A stretch of DNA of 64,000 bases, from NCBI RefSeq assembly GCF_001458195.1, contig NZ_CYPU01000039.1, forward strand, positions 93-64,092. Direction: 5' to 3'. Below, piece after piece: positions 62,425 through 64,000 of this stretch (its first letter is position 1; each line of letters begins with the position of its first letter). The position numbers and the translations under genes were made by a program. Source of the DNA: Ruegeria atlantica. Its GTDB lineage: Bacteria; Pseudomonadota; Alphaproteobacteria; Rhodobacterales; Rhodobacteraceae. Under the pieces are notes generated by a model. It was not told where the DNA came from and ran no database searches. It was given only the letters and a program-made list of their open reading frames with translations.

Positions 62425-63690
62425 ATGCGCAGAGTCGTTGTAACCGGTCTGGGATTGGTCACTCCTTTGGCCAGCGGGGTCGAGAAATCTTGGTCACGGC
62501 TGCTGGATGGGGAATCCGGCGCGGGCCCGATCACGAAATTTGATGCCGAAGCAAGCGGTGTCACCACGATCTATGCCTGCGAAGTTCCGCGCGGCGATGG
62601 AACTGATGGGACATTCAATCCCAACGATTGGTTGCCGCCAAAAGAGCAACGCAAGATCGAAGACTTTATCCTGTATTCGATCGCTGCCGCTGACATGGCT
62701 TGTCAGGATGCAAACTGGCTGCCCGAGGATGAAGAGGACCGCCTGCGAACAGGTGTCCTGATCGGATCGGGTATCGGCGGTTTGGGCTCTATCGCTGAAA
62801 CAGCGAACCTGATCCGCGACAAAGGTCCGCGCCGTGTATCGCCGTTCTTTATCCCAGGCGCACTGATTAATCTGGCGTCCGGTCAGGTTTCGATCCGCCA
62901 CGGGTTCAAGGGCCCCAACCACTCGGTCGTGACGGCTTGTTCGACAGGTGCGCATGCAATCGGTGATGCCAGCCGCATCATTCGTGCGGGTGACGCAGAT
63001 GTCATGGTTGCTGGCGGCGGCGAAGGCTGTATCTGCGAGATCGGTATCGCTGGCTTTAATGCGTGCAAGGCGCTGTCGACCAAATATGCCGACGATCCGA
63101 AGAAAGCCAGCCGACCATATGATGTGGACCGTGACGGCTTTGTCATGGGCGAGGGCGCAGGCATTGTGGTTCTGGAAGAATACGAGCACGCCAAGGCGCG
63201 CGGTGCGAAGATCTATGCCGAAGTGCTAGGTTACGGCATGTCCGGCGACGCTTATCACATAACTGCACCGTCCGAGGATGGTGATGGCGCTGAGCGTTCC
63301 ATGAAGGCCGCATTACGCAGCGCCGGTTTGGAGCCTTCGGATCTGGACTATATCAACGCGCACGGCACATCGACCATGGCGGATACGATCGAACTGGGCG
63401 CGGTAGAGCGCCTGTTAGGTGATCACGCCAGCAAGGCCACCATGACTTCGACCAAATCGGCCACCGGTCACCTTTTGGGTGCGGCTGGCGCGATTGAGGC
63501 GATCTTTTCGATCCTGGCGATCCGGGATCAAGTGGCCCCGCCGACGATCAATTTGGATAACCCCGCCGTTGAAACTCCGATTGATCTGGCACCCAACGCC
63601 AAGCGTGAGCGTGAGATCAACGTGGCGCTGTCGAATTCGTTCGGCTTTGGCGGCACCAATGCCAGCGTGATCTTTGGAAAGGTCAGCTAA
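62425..63690 (+). CDS. fabF: 3-oxoacyl-ACP synthase II
   Basis: 421-aa condensing enzyme. Active-site Cys is in VVTACSTGAHAIGDA, the two His are in NAHGTSTMADTIE and SATGHLLGAAGA, and the C-terminal SNSFGFGGTNAS is present. Elongates acyl-ACP. The ATG at 62425 (MRRVVVTGLG) is the family start. The stop is directly followed by mltG. Confidence 0.97.
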   Translation: MRRVVVTGLGLVTPLASGVEKSWSRLLDGESGAGPITKFDAEASGVTTIYACEVPRGDGTDGTFNPNDWLPPKEQRKIEDFILYSIAAADMACQDANWLPEDEEDRLRTGVLIGSGIGGLGSIAETANLIRDKGPRRVSPFFIPGALINLASGQVSIRHGFKGPNHSVVTACSTGAHAIGDASRIIRAGDADVMVAGGGEGCICEIGIAGFNACKALSTKYADDPKKASRPYDVDRDGFVMGEGAGIVVLEEYEHAKARGAKIYAEVLGYGMSGDAYHITAPSEDGDGAERSMKAALRSAGLEPSDLDYINAHGTSTMADTIELGAVERLLGDHASKATMTSTKSATGHLLGAAGAIEAIFSILAIRDQVAPPTINLDNPAVETPIDLAPNAKREREINVALSNSFGFGGTNASVIFGKVS

Positions 63691-64000
63691 ATGTTGCGGG
63701 CTCTTGCTTCGAACGCGCTGACTCTGCTGATTGTAGGCTTGTTCCTGATGGGCGGGCTGGTTGTGTGGGGGCAGTCGCAATACAAGGCCGAGGGTCCGCT
63801 GGAATCCGCCATGTGCCTGCAAGTCAGAAGCGGGTCGAATATGACCCGTGTCAGCCAAGAGCTTGAAGATGACGGAGCCATCAGCAGCGCCATGATCTTT
63901 CGCATGGCTGCGGACTACACAGATAAATCGCAGCAGCTGAAGGCCGGTAGCTTTCTGGTGCGCGAAGGCGCGTCGATGGAGCAGATCATCGACGAGATCA
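63691..64000 (+). CDS. mltG: Endolytic murein transglycosylase MltG, 5' part
   Basis: 103 codons to the right edge, starting immediately after the fabF stop (taaATG). It has an N-terminal membrane helix (ALTLLIVGLFLMGGLVVWGQ) followed by the YceG/MltG LysM-like start QVRSGSNMTRVSQELEDDGAISSAMIFRMAADY and SQQLKAGSFLVREGASMEQIID. MltG terminates nascent glycan strands. The fabF-mltG order is common in alphaproteobacteria. Confidence 0.92.
   Translation, partial: MLRALASNALTLLIVGLFLMGGLVVWGQSQYKAEGPLESAMCLQVRSGSNMTRVSQELEDDGAISSAMIFRMAADYTDKSQQLKAGSFLVREGASMEQIIDEI

Overview
The window looks like chromosomal DNA of a marine alphaproteobacterium of the Roseobacter group (Rhodobacterales; Ruegeria/Phaeobacter-like). 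This rests on a DddP-type DMSP lyase, the glnA-glnB-NAD(P)H-hydrate repair cluster, the secDF-ccmABCDG-acnA order, a luxR-luxI pair, an acidic-tailed bL9 and fairly high G+C. I infer the genus only from family resemblance. I see no tRNA, rRNA, CRISPR array, prophage or replication origin. The only mobile element is an IS30-family transposase cut by the left edge.

Layout: 1-1000, IS30 transposase. 1.3-6.2 kb, host-attachment-type protein, LOG-like hydrolase, LysM protein, Atm1-type ABC exporter, small secreted protein. 6.2-11.3 kb, two-gene RND efflux operon on the minus strand. 11.5-15.0 kb, envelope-assembly set (TPR membrane protein, BamB, GTPase Der). 15.2-20 kb, desaturase, histone H1-like protein, serS, MscS-family channel. 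20.2-27.2 kb, yajC-secD-secF, a TauE-like permease, an Mth938-like protein and ccmABCDG, mostly with tiny gaps or overlaps, so export and cytochrome c maturation are tightly packed. 27.3-37.9 kb, acnA, a DUF1223 protein, an LpxL-like acyltransferase, a solitary fliG, small cysteine-motif secreted proteins, purB, bioY and several secreted unknowns. 37.9-46.3 kb, hydrolase-OsmC fusion, dddP, a DUF3445 protein, a membrane-anchored unknown, a lytic transglycosylase, a PPOX protein and glnB-glnA. 46.4-51.1 kb, bifunctional NAD(P)HX repair enzyme, porin, trigger factor. 51.2-53.6 kb, quorum-sensing luxR-luxI and a lytic transglycosylase. 53.7-58.4 kb, an orphan unknown, rpsF-rpsR-rplI, a membrane protein, a YceI protein and a convergent cytochrome b561-YceI fusion. 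58.5-64 kb, fatty-acid synthesis run fabD-fabG-acpP, interrupted by an acetyltransferase and a HisA-like barrel, then fabF and the start of mltG.

The most distinctive physiology is DMSP cleavage: DddP keeps every published metal ligand and the catalytic Asp at the published numbering. Quorum sensing is second: LuxI has a C-terminal extension of roughly 75 residues and a leader that can fold over its ribosome binding site. Other points worth checking are a HisA paralogue with Glu in place of the catalytic Asp 8, an LpxL-like acyltransferase lacking the acidic residue of its HX4(D/E) motif, an RND pump with apparent extra central membrane helices, a shared cysteine motif in two neighbouring secreted proteins, and several perfect inverted repeats in promoter regions. 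I did not find an unmistakable new multi-gene system; most of the window is conserved housekeeping DNA.
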